DNA from: Nocardioides alkalitolerans
Lineage (GTDB): Bacteria; Actinomycetota; Actinomycetes; Propionibacteriales; Nocardioidaceae
Direction: 5' to 3'
NCBI GenBank assembly: GCA_038184435.1
Contig: CP116227.1
Location: forward strand, 4,256,610-4,320,609
Length of the DNA: 64,000 bases
This document shows, in pieces, positions 8,618 through 17,088 of the stretch. Position 1 is the first letter of the stretch. Each line of letters starts with the position of its first letter. The position numbers and the translations under genes were made by a program. The notes under the pieces were generated by a model. It ran no database searches. It was not told where the DNA came from and saw only the letters and a list, made by a program, of their open reading frames with translations.

Positions 8618-9670
8618 ATGACCGCCGTCCTCGCTCCACCGCCTGCGCCCACGCGCGAGCGGCCGTCGCCGTCGCTCGGACCCCGGCGCGCGGCCGGCCT
8701 GGTCGTGCTGCTCGCGGCGCTCGTCGTCGCGACGGCCGCGAGCCTCGCGTTCGGGGCGAACCCGCTCCCGTTCGGGGCGGTCTGGGACGGCCTCCTCGCC
8801 CAGGACGACACCGAGGCGTCGCTCATCGTGTGGGAGCTGCGCATCCCGCGCACCGTCGCCGGGATCGTCGTCGGCGCCGCCTTCGGGGTGGCGGGCGCGC
8901 TCATCCAGGCGCTCACCCGCAACCCGCTCGCCGACCCCGGCATCCTCGGCGTCAACGCCGGCGCCGGGTTCGCCGTGACGCTGGGCGTCGGCGTCTTCGG
9001 GGTGGCGAGCGTGTCGGGCTACGTCTGGTTCGCCTTCGTGGGCGCCGCGTTCGCGACGGGGCTCGTCTACCTCATCGGGGCGGCCGGTGGTGGTGGTGCC
9101 TCGCCCATCACCCTCGTGGTCGCGGGCGTCGCGCTCGCGGCGGTGCTGGGCGGCGTGCAGCAGTTCCTCACACTCATCGACCCCACGACCTTCGACCGGC
9201 TGCGCAGCTGGGGGGTCGGCACCATCGACAGCACCAGCCTCGACGACACCGTCGCCGTGCTGCCGTTCCTCGCGGTGGGCCTCGTCGTGGCGCTCGCGCT
9301 GTCGGGGGCGCTCAACGCGGTAGCGCTCGGCGACGACCTCGCCACCTCGCTCGGCACGAACATCCTGCGCACCCGCATCCTCGGGATCGTCGCGGTCACG
9401 CTGCTGGCGGGCGGCGGCACCGCGCTGACCGGCGGCATTGGCTTCGTCGGCCTCATGGTGCCGCACGTGGTGCGCTGGTCCACCGGGCCCGACCAGCGCT
9501 GGGTGATCGCCTACTCCGCCGTCGCCGCCCCCGTGCTCGTGCTCGTCGCCGACGTCCTCGGGCGCGTGCTGGGCCGGCCCGGCGAGATCCAGGTGGGCAT
9601 CGTGACGGCCGTGATCGGCGCCCCCGTGCTCATCGCGCTCGTCCGCCGCCAGAGGGCGAGCGGGCTGTGA
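8618..9670 (+). CDS. Iron-siderophore ABC transporter permease, FecCD family (first)
   Basis: A 350-residue permease with about 9-10 membrane segments after a short cytoplasmic, proline-rich N-terminus. The FecCD hallmarks are visible: LRIPRTVAGIVVGAAFGVAGALIQALTRNPLADPGILG (about 72-109) and, near the end, GGIGFVGLMVPHVVR, the cytoplasmic coupling region. It imports ferric siderophores with the second permease and the ATPase downstream. The ATG at 8618 was chosen because it immediately follows the IdeR box; the frame is open further upstream only inside the 2H gene. It overlaps the next gene by GTGA. Iron-regulated by IdeR (inferred). Confidence 0.92.
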   Translation: MTAVLAPPPAPTRERPSPSLGPRRAAGLVVLLAALVVATAASLAFGANPLPFGAVWDGLLAQDDTEASLIVWELRIPRTVAGIVVGAAFGVAGALIQALTRNPLADPGILGVNAGAGFAVTLGVGVFGVASVSGYVWFAFVGAAFATGLVYLIGAAGGGGASPITLVVAGVALAAVLGGVQQFLTLIDPTTFDRLRSWGVGTIDSTSLDDTVAVLPFLAVGLVVALALSGALNAVALGDDLATSLGTNILRTRILGIVAVTLLAGGGTALTGGIGFVGLMVPHVVRWSTGPDQRWVIAYSAVAAPVLVLVADVLGRVLGRPGEIQVGIVTAVIGAPVLIALVRRQRASGL

Positions 9671-10752
9671 GCGCCGTGGAGCCCCGTACGGCGCGGGTCG
9701 ACTTCGGCTACACCACCGGCACCCTGCGGGGCGGGTTCTTCTCCTTCCGCTTCCCGGTGCGGGTCGTCGCCGTCTCCGCCGCCCTGGCCCTCGTCGCCGC
9801 CGCGCTGGGGATCGTCGCGCTCACCCTCGGCGACTACCCGTTGAGCGTCGCGGAGGTCGTGCGCGCCGTCGGCGGCGGCGGCGAGCGGTTCCAGCGCCTG
9901 GTCGTGCTGGAGTGGCGGATGCCGGTCGTGCTCGCGGCCCTCGTCTTCGGCGCCGTGCTCGGCATCGGCGGCGCGATCTTCCAGTCGCTCACCCGCAACC
10001 CGCTCGGCTCGCCCGACGTCATCGGGTTCGACGCAGGGTCCTACACCGCCGTGGTCGTCACGATCCTCGTGCTCGGCACCCGCGACTACTGGTCGCTCGC
10101 CGGGGCTGCCGTCGTCGGCGGCATCCTCACGGCCGTCGTGGTCTACGTGCTCGCCTACCGCCGGGGCGTGCAGGGGTTCCGGCTCATCATCGTGGGCATC
10201 GGCGTCTCCGCGATGCTGGGCTCGGTCAACAGCTACCTCATCACCCGAGCCGACCTGCAGGACGCCATGGCGGTCGGCTTCTGGGGCGCCGGGTCCATCG
10301 CCCGCGTCACGTGGACCTCGATGGTCCCGGTGCTCGTGGGCTTCGCCGTCGTCGTCGCGGCCGCCGCCGCACTGGCCCCGTCGCTGCGGCGCCTCGAGCT
10401 GGGCGACGACGCCGCGGTCACCCAGGGCACGCGCGTCGGGCTCGTGCGGCTCGCGCTCATCGTCGTCGGCGTCGCGACCACCGCCCTCGTCACGGCCGCC
10501 GCCGGACCGCTCGGCTTCATCGCCCTCGTCGCGCCCCAGCTCGCCCGCCGGCTGACCCGCTCGCCGGGCGTCAGCCTCCTCGGGGCGGCCGCCATGGGCG
10601 CCACGCTCCTCGTGAGTGCCCACCTCCTCTCCCTCGTCGTCGCGAGCGCCTACCGGCCGGTGCCGGTCGGGCTGATCACCGTGTGCGTCGGCGGGCTCTA
10701 CCTGATCTGGCTGCTGGTCCGCGAGGCCCGCCGCCAGGCCGTGACCTCCTGA
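9667..10752 (+). CDS. Iron-siderophore ABC transporter permease, FecCD family (second)
   Basis: A 361-residue permease starting at a GTG that overlaps the previous stop (GTGA). FecCD features are WRMPVVLAALVFGAVLGIGGAIFQSLTRNPLGSPDVIGF (about 81-119) and the late AGPLGFIALVAPQLARRL coupling loop. It is likely a heterodimer with the first permease, as in FepD-FepG. About ten hydrophobic segments follow a 35-residue N-terminal extension. Together with the ATPase it forms a siderophore importer, but no periplasmic-type binding lipoprotein is encoded alongside. Confidence 0.92.
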   Translation: MSAVEPRTARVDFGYTTGTLRGGFFSFRFPVRVVAVSAALALVAAALGIVALTLGDYPLSVAEVVRAVGGGGERFQRLVVLEWRMPVVLAALVFGAVLGIGGAIFQSLTRNPLGSPDVIGFDAGSYTAVVVTILVLGTRDYWSLAGAAVVGGILTAVVVYVLAYRRGVQGFRLIIVGIGVSAMLGSVNSYLITRADLQDAMAVGFWGAGSIARVTWTSMVPVLVGFAVVVAAAAALAPSLRRLELGDDAAVTQGTRVGLVRLALIVVGVATTALVTAAAGPLGFIALVAPQLARRLTRSPGVSLLGAAAMGATLLVSAHLLSLVVASAYRPVPVGLITVCVGGLYLIWLLVREARRQAVTS

Positions 10753-10766
10753 GACGGAACGGACCC

Positions 10767-11594
10767 ATGACGACGACCACCGGCACCAGCGCGACCACCC
10801 ACGGGCCCCGCCTCGCCGCCGAGAACGTCACGATCGGCTACGACAAGCGGACCATCTCGCGCGACCTGACCGTCGGCATCCCCGACGGCTCGTTCACCGC
10901 GATCATCGGCCCCAACGCCTGCGGCAAGTCGACGCTGCTGCGCTCCCTGGCGCGCATCCTCACGCCCACCGCGGGCCGGGTGCTGCTCGACGGCCAGGAC
11001 ATCTCCCGCTACCGCTCCAAGGAGGTCGCGCGGCGGCTCGGTCTCCTCCCGCAGACCTCCCTGGCCCCCGACGGGATCCGGGTCGCGGACCTCGTCGCGC
11101 GCGGACGCGCGCCGTACCAGTCCCTCATCCAGCAGTGGCGCCCCGAGGACGAGGCCGCGGTCGCGGCCGCGATGGCGGCGACGCGCACCGACGTGCTGTC
11201 GGGTCGCTACGTCGACGAGCTGTCGGGCGGCCAGCGCCAGCGGGTCTGGGTGGCGATGCTGCTCGCGCAGGAGACGCCGACCCTGCTGCTCGACGAGCCG
11301 ACGACGTTCCTCGACATCGCGCACCAGTACCAGCTGCTCGACCTGCTCGGCACCCTCCACGGGCAGGGCAAGACGATCGTGGCGGTGCTCCACGACCTCA
11401 ACCAGGCGGCGCGGTACGCCGACCACCTCGTCGTGATGAAGGACGGCGACGTGGTGACGACGGGGGCACCCGCCGAGGTGCTGACGGCCGCCCTGGTCGA
11501 GGAGGTCTTCGACCTCCCGTGCGTCGTGGCTCCCGACCCGGTGGTGGGGACGCCCTCGGTCTTCCCGCTGCCGACGGGCGGCGCTGCGGGCTGA
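10767..11594 (+). CDS. Siderophore ABC transporter ATP-binding protein (FepC type)
   Basis: A 275-residue ABC ATPase: Walker A GPNACGKST (48-56), signature LSGGQ (152-156), Walker B LLLDEP (about 173-178) followed by TTFLD, and the H-loop in VLHDLNQA. The FepC/FhuC-type pattern fits the two FecCD permeases directly upstream (14-bp gap). The ATG at 10767 is preceded by a purine-rich stretch. It energises ferric-siderophore uptake on the cytoplasmic face. It should share the IdeR-controlled transcript starting near 8590. Confidence 0.93.
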   Translation: MTTTTGTSATTHGPRLAAENVTIGYDKRTISRDLTVGIPDGSFTAIIGPNACGKSTLLRSLARILTPTAGRVLLDGQDISRYRSKEVARRLGLLPQTSLAPDGIRVADLVARGRAPYQSLIQQWRPEDEAAVAAAMAATRTDVLSGRYVDELSGGQRQRVWVAMLLAQETPTLLLDEPTTFLDIAHQYQLLDLLGTLHGQGKTIVAVLHDLNQAARYADHLVVMKDGDVVTTGAPAEVLTAALVEEVFDLPCVVAPDPVVGTPSVFPLPTGGAAG

Positions 11595-11612
11595 CCCGGG
11601 GCCGACCCCGTG

Positions 11613-11618
11613 CAGAAT
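11613..11618 (+). promoter_or_regulatory. Probable -10 element of a leaderless transcript
   Basis: CAGAAT sits 8 nt before the GTG of the His-rich membrane protein and there is no ribosome site between. This spacing is typical of leaderless mRNAs in actinobacteria. It also argues that the gene has its own promoter in addition to the upstream iron transcript. Confidence 0.45.
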
Positions 11619-11626
11619 GTCTGCCC

Positions 11627-12193
11627 GTGACGTCGATCGGGTGGCCGCTGCGCGTGGTGCGCGGTGGCGTGCTCACGACGGTCGCCCTGCTCGCCGGCGC
11701 GGGCGGGCACGCGCTCGCCGGTGGCGCCCTCCCGGGCCTGCCGGTGCTCGGCGGGCTGCTCGTGGTGCTCACGCCCGTCGCCGCGCTCCTCGTCGGCCGC
11801 CGGGTCGACGCCCTCCAGGCCGGGCTCCTGCTCGTGCTCGGCCAGGCGGTCGTGCACCTCGCGCTCATGGTGAGCGCGGACGGGGCCCACCACGGGGTCC
11901 ACGACGGGATCCAGCACGGGGGCCACGGCGCCACCCCCACCATGCTGCTCGCCCACCTCGTCGCCGCGGGGATCGGCGGGCTCTGGCTGGCCGCGGGCGA
12001 ACGCGCCCTCTGGACGGTGCTCGACCTCGCCCTGGTGCGCCTCGTCGCGGTCCTCGCGCTGCGGCGTCCCCTGCCGGTGCCGGGCGCTGCCCGCGTCGTA
12101 CCGGCTCCTGAGCCCCCCGCCCTCCGCGACCGTGCGGAGCGCCGCCGCCTCCCCGCCCGCGCGCCGCCGCGCGCCGGCGCGTTCCCCGCCTGA
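11627..12193 (+). CDS. Membrane protein with His-rich loop
   Basis: A 188-residue protein read from the GTG at 11627, placed just after a leaderless -10. Four hydrophobic segments are seen (about 10-32, 34-54, 61-80, 105-140). Between the third and fourth is a His-rich loop of the form AHHGVHDGIQHGGHG (about 86-100), a likely metal-binding site. The C-terminus is Pro/Arg-rich and probably cytoplasmic. It lies between a siderophore importer and a PepSY-type reductase-like protein, so a role in metal handling is plausible. I do not recognise the family. Confidence 0.6.
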   Translation: MTSIGWPLRVVRGGVLTTVALLAGAGGHALAGGALPGLPVLGGLLVVLTPVAALLVGRRVDALQAGLLLVLGQAVVHLALMVSADGAHHGVHDGIQHGGHGATPTMLLAHLVAAGIGGLWLAAGERALWTVLDLALVRLVAVLALRRPLPVPGAARVVPAPEPPALRDRAERRRLPARAPPRAGAFPA

Positions 12194-12283
12194 GGGGGAG
12201 CGCGCCACCGACGCGCCATCGCGGTCGGGCTGCTCGAGGAGCGGTCCGCCGCTCCGTCGTCGTGCCCGAGGAGGCATGTCCGC

Positions 12284-13687
12284 ATGACCCAGCAGCTGAC
12301 CGATCGACCGACCCCGCCACCCCCATCGACCCCGTCCCGCAGCTGGCGCCCGCTCCTGCTGCGCCTGCACTTCTACGCCGGCGTGCTCATCGCGCCGTTC
12401 CTGCTCGTCGCCGCCGTCAGCGGCGCCCTCTACGCCGTGACGCCGCAGGTGGAGAAGGTGGTGTACGACGACGTGCTCACCACCGACTCCCGCGGACCGG
12501 CCCTGCCGCTCGAGGCCCAGGTCGCCGCCGCCCGCGAGGTCGAGCCCGACCTGCCGCTCGTCGCCGTCCGGCCCGCGCCCGAGGAGGGTGCGACGACCCG
12601 CGTCATGTTCGACGCGGGCGAGGCCGCGACCTCCCGCACCCGCGCCGTCTTCGTCGACCCGGTGACGGGGGAGACGCAGGGGGAGCTGACGGCGTACGGC
12701 ACGTCGGGCTCCCTGCCGCTCCGCACCTGGGTGAGCGAGCTGCACCGCAGTCTGCACCTGGGGGACACCGGGCGGCTCTACTCCGAGCTCGCCGCCTCCT
12801 GGCTAGCCGTCGTCGCGCTCGGCGGCCTCGCCCTGTGGTGGACCGGACCGCAGCGGCGCAACCGCGACGCCCGCCGCGTGCGCGGCAGCACCGGGCGCGC
12901 TCGCACCCGCGCCGTCCACGGCCTGCTCGGCACGGTGATCGCGGTCGGGCTGCTCGGGCTGTCGGCGACCGGCCTGACGTGGTCGCAGCACGCCGGCACC
13001 CACGTCACCGAGCTGCGCACCGCGCTCGACTGGACCACGCCCGCGGTGGTCAGCGACCTCACCGAGCCGCACGCGGGGGCCGACGAGCACGCGCACCACC
13101 ACGGCGGTCCGAGCGAACCCGGCGACGCGGCCGGGGTGGATGCCCCCGGCGTCGGGTGGCAGGCCGCCTGGGACGCCGCCCGCGCCGAGGGCCTCACCGC
13201 GGCGGTCGAGATCAAGCGGCCGAGCACCGCCACAGCGACGTACGTCGTCTCCGAGATCGATCGCTCCTGGCCGGTGCAGGTCGACGCGGCCGCCGTCGAC
13301 CCGGCGTCGGGGGAGGTGGTCGACGTGGTGCGCTTCGACGACTACCCGTTCATGGCGAAGCTCGCCCGCTGGGGCGTCGACGTCCACATGGGCTCGCTGT
13401 TCGGCCTCGCCAACCAGGTGGCGCTGCTCGGCCTCGGCCTCGCGATCGTGGTGATGGTGGTGAGCGGCTACCGCATGTGGTGGCTGCGCCGCCCGACCCG
13501 CGGGGACCGCTGGGCGATGGGCCGTCCCGTACGGCGCGGGGCCTGGCGCTCGGCGCCGCCGGCGGGCCTCGCCGCGCTCGGGGTCGTGGCCGTCGCCGTC
13601 GGCTGGTTCCTGCCGCTGCTGGGCCTCAGCCTGCTGGCGTTCCTCGTGGTGGACCTGGCGCTGGCGGCACGGGCTCGCGCCGCCTGA
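12284..13687 (+). CDS. PepSY-associated TM protein (PiuB / ferric-reductase-like)
   Basis: A 467-residue membrane protein. The first membrane segment follows LLRLHFYAGVLIAPFLL (about 25-41); His residues recur at membrane edges: VSELHRSLHLGDTGRLYSE (about 151-169), RAVHGLLGT, and WGVDVHMGSLFG. Two PepSY-like extracytoplasmic regions lie at about 60-145 and 275-355, and an exposed loop carries DEHAHHHGG. The architecture matches PiuB/PepSY_TM proteins found with siderophore uptake genes and proposed to reduce ferric siderophores. AGGAGG precedes the ATG by 9 nt. Its role in iron release is inferred from family and context. Confidence 0.85.
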   Translation: MTQQLTDRPTPPPPSTPSRSWRPLLLRLHFYAGVLIAPFLLVAAVSGALYAVTPQVEKVVYDDVLTTDSRGPALPLEAQVAAAREVEPDLPLVAVRPAPEEGATTRVMFDAGEAATSRTRAVFVDPVTGETQGELTAYGTSGSLPLRTWVSELHRSLHLGDTGRLYSELAASWLAVVALGGLALWWTGPQRRNRDARRVRGSTGRARTRAVHGLLGTVIAVGLLGLSATGLTWSQHAGTHVTELRTALDWTTPAVVSDLTEPHAGADEHAHHHGGPSEPGDAAGVDAPGVGWQAAWDAARAEGLTAAVEIKRPSTATATYVVSEIDRSWPVQVDAAAVDPASGEVVDVVRFDDYPFMAKLARWGVDVHMGSLFGLANQVALLGLGLAIVVMVVSGYRMWWLRRPTRGDRWAMGRPVRRGAWRSAPPAGLAALGVVAVAVGWFLPLLGLSLLAFLVVDLALAARARAA

Positions 13688-13688
13688 G

Positions 13689-13913
13689 TCACCGGTCGGG
13701 GTCCGGGGGCTCGGGCGGCGGGCGGTGGTCGGCGAGCGCGCCCGTGTTCGCCACCACCGCCGCGGCGGGCGGGATGACCGCGGCGACGACGCACATCGCG
13801 ATGGCCAGGGGCACCGACCAGTGGCGGACCACGAGGCCGGCCAGCACGAAGAGCGTGAGGCAGGCGCCCATCATCCACGCGTAGGCCCGCTTGCGGCCGT
13901 CGGTGATCGCCAC
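13689..13913 (-). CDS. DUF3099 family small membrane protein
   Basis: A 74-residue protein from a GTG at 13911-13913, convergent with the PepSY gene (1-bp gap between stops). Two membrane spans (about 13-30 and 33-55) are followed by the VVANTGALADHR end and a proline-rich tail. The size, the KRxYxWM start and the VAN motif match DUF3099, a small actinobacterial membrane family of unknown function. The gene has its own upstream region facing glnT. Confidence 0.75.
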   Translation of the reverse strand: MAITDGRKRAYAWMMGACLTLFVLAGLVVRHWSVPLAIAMCVVAAVIPPAAAVVANTGALADHRPPPEPPDPDR

Positions 13914-14002
13914 GTCACCACCGTACGCCGGTTCCCTTCACGACCCGTGCCGGACGGACCCCTGACCGTGACGCCCGCGAAACACGTCCGCAACGCTTGC
14001 AC

Positions 14003-14041
14003 TGTTCACTCGTCGTAGACAATGATTCACAGCAGTGAACA
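14003..14041 (+). promoter_or_regulatory. Inverted repeat, probable operator of the glnT operon
   Basis: The perfect 8-bp arms TGTTCACT (14003-14010) and AGTGAACA (14034-14041) are separated by 23 bp. They lie 17 bp upstream of the glnT ATG and flank a weak promoter-like GACAAT (14018-14023). The XRE-cupin regulator encoded at the end of the operon is the obvious candidate binder, which is inference. Confidence 0.55.
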
Positions 14042-14057
14042 AGTGGAGGTTCCCGCC

Positions 14058-15380
14058 ATGACCGATCTCGCGACCCTCGCGGAGAAGGCCGGCACGACGT
14101 TCATCCTGGCGCTCTTCGTCGACCTGAACGGCAAGCCGTGCGCCAAGCTCGTGCCCGTCGAGGCGGTCGAGCAGCTCCAGACGGAGGGTGTCGGCTTCGC
14201 CGGCTACGCCGTGGGCTCCATGGGCCAGGAGCCCAAGGACCCCGACCTCATGGTCCTCCCGGATCCCGCCAGCTTCACCCCGGTGCCCTTCATCAAGGAG
14301 GGCCTGGCGATCGTCCACTGCGACCCGCACGTCGACGGCAAGCCGTGGCCGTTCGCGCCGCGCGTGATCCTCAAGTCGATGCTGGCCCGGCTGCAGGAGA
14401 CGCAGGGCCTCGAGGTCTACGTCGGCGCGGAGGTCGAGTACTTCCTCCTGCGCCGCGAGGCCGACGGCACCCTCGTGACGGCAGACCCGGGCGACAACGC
14501 GGCCCGGCCCTGCTACGACGCCCGCGGCGTCACGCGGATGTACGAGCACCTCGCCACCGTCTCCCGCGCGATGAACGAGCTGGGCTGGGGCAACTACGCC
14601 AACGACCACGAGGACGGCAACGGCCAGTTCGAGCAGAACTTCGAGTACGCCGACGCGCTCACCACCGCCGACCGCGTGGTGACGCTGCGCTACCTCATCT
14701 CCATGCTCGCCGAGGAGCGCGGCATGGTGGCGACCTTCATGCCGAAGCCGTTCTCCGACCGCACCGGCTCGGGGCTCCACCTCCACCTGTCGCTGTGGAA
14801 GGACGGCGCGTCGGCCTTCCCCGACGCCGACGACGCGCGCGGGCTGGGACTGAGCGGCACGGCGTACTCCTTCACCGCCGGCATCCTCGAGCACGCCTCC
14901 GCACTGCAGGCCGTGCTCGGACCGAGCGTGAACTCCTACAAGCGCACCGGCGCGGTCTCCACGACGTCGGGCGCGAGCTGGGCACCGAGCTTCCCGACCT
15001 ACGGCGGCAACGACCGCACCCACTTCATCCGCATCCCCGACCACCACCGCGTCGAGCTGCGCGGCGGCGACGGGTCGGCGAACCCCTACCTGGCCATCGC
15101 GGCGACGATCGGCGCCGGCCTCGACGGCATCGAGCGCGACCTCGACCCCGGCACCGTCGGCGGCGACAACGGCACCGTGCGCCCGCCGCTGCCGCGCACG
15201 CTGATCCATGCCGTCGAGGCGCTCGAGGCGGACCCCGTGGTGGGCGCCGCCCTCGACGCGGCGAGCGACGGCGGGCACCGGGTCGCGGCGTACTTCGCCG
15301 AGGCCAAGCGCGCCGAGTTCTTCGCCTACCACTCCCGGGTCACGTCCTGGGAGATCGACCACTACCTCACGGCCTACTGA
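14058..15380 (+). CDS. glnT: Type III glutamine synthetase / gamma-glutamylamide synthetase-like (GlnT)
   Basis: A 440-residue glutamine-synthetase-fold enzyme. The catalytic barrel shows EVEYFLL (metal-binding Glu), GNGQFEQNFEYAD, GSGLHLHLSLW and HHRVELRGGDGSANPYLA. The family ligates ammonia or a primary amine to the gamma-carboxyl of glutamate using ATP; the GmaS branch makes gamma-glutamylmethylamide. The start at 14058 is set by AGTGGAGGT 7 nt upstream, not the in-frame ATG at 14022. glxB, glxC and glxD follow in order, which is the N-methylglutamate synthase gene set, so the amine may be methylamine rather than ammonia. The substrate cannot be settled by reading. Confidence 0.88.
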   Translation: MTDLATLAEKAGTTFILALFVDLNGKPCAKLVPVEAVEQLQTEGVGFAGYAVGSMGQEPKDPDLMVLPDPASFTPVPFIKEGLAIVHCDPHVDGKPWPFAPRVILKSMLARLQETQGLEVYVGAEVEYFLLRREADGTLVTADPGDNAARPCYDARGVTRMYEHLATVSRAMNELGWGNYANDHEDGNGQFEQNFEYADALTTADRVVTLRYLISMLAEERGMVATFMPKPFSDRTGSGLHLHLSLWKDGASAFPDADDARGLGLSGTAYSFTAGILEHASALQAVLGPSVNSYKRTGAVSTTSGASWAPSFPTYGGNDRTHFIRIPDHHRVELRGGDGSANPYLAIAATIGAGLDGIERDLDPGTVGGDNGTVRPPLPRTLIHAVEALEADPVVGAALDAASDGGHRVAAYFAEAKRAEFFAYHSRVTSWEIDHYLTAY

Positions 15381-15406
15381 CCGGCCCTGACCGGCCCTGA
15401 CCGGCC
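15377..15406 (+). repeat. Three tandem copies of a 10-bp unit
   Basis: CTGACCGGCC is repeated three times head to tail; the first copy contains the glnT stop codon. It fills most of the 55-bp glnT-glxB gap, ahead of the ribosome site GGAGAAAGGA. It probably arose by slippage. Confidence 0.8.
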
Positions 15407-15435
15407 CCTGAAGTCTTCGGAGAAAGGACCCGCCC

Positions 15436-16365
15436 ATGTGCGGCATCGTCGGGTTGCACCTGCGCAACCCCGCCCTCGCCCCCCGGCTCGGTGAGCTGCT
15501 CACCGGCATGCTCTGCGAGATGCAGGACCGGGGCGCCGACTCGGCCGGCATCGCCGTCTACGGCGACCCCCGCTGGTCCCCGGCCGGCCACGTCACCGTC
15601 TCGTTCGTGCCCGACGCGAGCTGTGTCGAGCTCACCTCCGGCCTCGCGGCGGAGGTCGTCGCCGGCGCCCTCACGACGGCGTACGGCGCGGACGTCGCCG
15701 TCGTCGACGCCGGGCCCACCCTGGTGGCGCACGTGCCCGGTGGCGACGCCGAGCTCGACCGGCTGCGCGGCGCCGTGAAGGAGGCCTACCCCGAGGCGCT
15801 CGTCGCGGGGTTCGGCGCCGACGTCGCCGTGCTCAAGGGCGTGGGCCACCCGCGCGACCTGGCGGAGGCCTACGGGCTGCCTGCGGCGCAGGGCCGGCAG
15901 GGCGTCGGCCACACCCGCATGGCGACCGAGTCGGCCGTGACGCCGGGCGGCTGCCACCCCTACGCGGTGGGCACCGACCAGTGCCTCGTGCACAACGGCT
16001 CGTTCTCCAACCACGCCTCCATCCGTCGCGACCTGGTCGCGGCCGGGGCGGAGTTCGACTCGATGAACGACACCGAGGTGGGCGCCCGCTTCGTCGCCGA
16101 CCGGCTGGCGGCGGGCTACACCGTCGAGACGGCGCTCAAGGAGCTGCTCACCACCTTCGACGGCTTCTACACGCTGCTCGTCGCCGACGCCGACTCGTTC
16201 GCCGTCGTGCGCGATGCGATCGCCTGCAAGCCCGCGGTCATCGCCGAGCACGACGACTGGGTCGCGATGGCGTCGGAGTACCGCGCCCTCGTCGGCCTGC
16301 CCGGCATCGCCGAGGCCCGCATCTACGAGCCCGAGCCCGAGAGGATCTACGCATGGACGCGCTGA
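15436..16365 (+). CDS. glxB: Class II glutamine amidotransferase, GlxB / N-methylglutamate synthase subunit A-like
   Basis: A 309-residue Ntn-type glutamine amidotransferase. Met1 is followed by the nucleophile Cys2 (MCGIVG). GVGHTRMATESAVTPGGCHPY (about 156-176) and LVHNGSFSNH (about 184-193) are the conserved glutamine-binding and oxyanion segments. In glutamate synthase this domain releases ammonia from glutamine; in NMG synthase it is the A subunit. It overlaps glxC by 13 bp. It is one of three separate genes that correspond to parts of the large glutamate synthase chain. Confidence 0.9.
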   Translation: MCGIVGLHLRNPALAPRLGELLTGMLCEMQDRGADSAGIAVYGDPRWSPAGHVTVSFVPDASCVELTSGLAAEVVAGALTTAYGADVAVVDAGPTLVAHVPGGDAELDRLRGAVKEAYPEALVAGFGADVAVLKGVGHPRDLAEAYGLPAAQGRQGVGHTRMATESAVTPGGCHPYAVGTDQCLVHNGSFSNHASIRRDLVAAGAEFDSMNDTEVGARFVADRLAAGYTVETALKELLTTFDGFYTLLVADADSFAVVRDAIACKPAVIAEHDDWVAMASEYRALVGLPGIAEARIYEPEPERIYAWTR

Positions 16366-17075
16366 GCGCCACCACCGTCGAGCTGGACCTGGCGGCCGTG
16401 CCGCTGCGCACCGTCAACGCCCTGCTCCAGGGCCGCGAGGTCGCGGGCCACGACGCGCTGCCCGTCGACACGCCGGTCACGCTGACGAACCCCCGCGGGG
16501 CGCACGCCGTCGCGGTCGGGATGGACACGCCGCGCCAGGTCACCGTCGCGGGCCACGTGGGCTACTACGCGGCGGGCATGAACCAGCGCGCCGACGTCGT
16601 CATCGAGGGCAACGCCGGGGTCGGCGTCGCGGAGAACATGATGAGCGGCTCCGTGCTCGTCAAGGGCAACGCCTCGCAGTCGGCCGGCGCGACCGCCCAC
16701 GGCGGCCTGCTCGTCGTCGAGGGCGACGCGGCGGCCCGCTGCGGCATCTCCATGAAGGGCGTCGACATCGTCGTGGGCGGGTCGATCGGCCACATGAGCG
16801 CCTTCATGGCGCAGGCCGGGCGGCTCGTGGTGCGGGGCGACGCCGGGGAGGCGCTGGGCGACTCGATCTACGAGGCGCGGATCTACGTGCGGGGCACGGT
16901 CGCGTCGCTGGGCGCGGACTGCGTCGCGAAGGAGATGCGCCCCGAGCACCTCGAGGAGCTCGCGACCCTGCTGAAGGCGGCCGGCTTCGAGGACGACGAC
17001 CCCGCGTCGTACACGCGCTACGGCTCGGCCCGCACGCTCTACCACTTCCACGTCGACAACGCCGCGGCGTACTGA
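16353..17075 (+). CDS. glxC: GXGXG-domain protein, GlxC / N-methylglutamate synthase subunit B-like
   Basis: A 240-residue right-handed beta-helix protein equivalent to the C-terminal GXGXG domain of glutamate synthase. Gly-rich turns recur from about 60 to 180: GHVGYYAAGMNQRADVVIEG, GVAENMMSGSVLVKG, ATAHGGLLVVEG, MKGVDIVVGGSIGHM. The domain is structural and helps couple the amidotransferase and FMN sites. The ATG at 16353 lies inside the end of glxB. It would form a complex with GlxB and GlxD. Confidence 0.9.
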   Translation: MDALSATTVELDLAAVPLRTVNALLQGREVAGHDALPVDTPVTLTNPRGAHAVAVGMDTPRQVTVAGHVGYYAAGMNQRADVVIEGNAGVGVAENMMSGSVLVKGNASQSAGATAHGGLLVVEGDAAARCGISMKGVDIVVGGSIGHMSAFMAQAGRLVVRGDAGEALGDSIYEARIYVRGTVASLGADCVAKEMRPEHLEELATLLKAAGFEDDDPASYTRYGSARTLYHFHVDNAAAY

Positions 17076-17088
17076 ACCGGAGGCTCCC

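Noticed and set aside
13992..14022. Upstream in-frame ATG for glnT at 14022
   Set aside because: It lies inside the inverted repeat and lacks a ribosome site, while the ATG at 14058 has AGTGGAGGT at ideal spacing.
15377..15406. Tandem CTGACCGGCC repeats as a terminator or attenuator
   Set aside because: The unit does not form a long stem with a T-run; simple slippage repeat is more likely, and glxB has its own good ribosome site.
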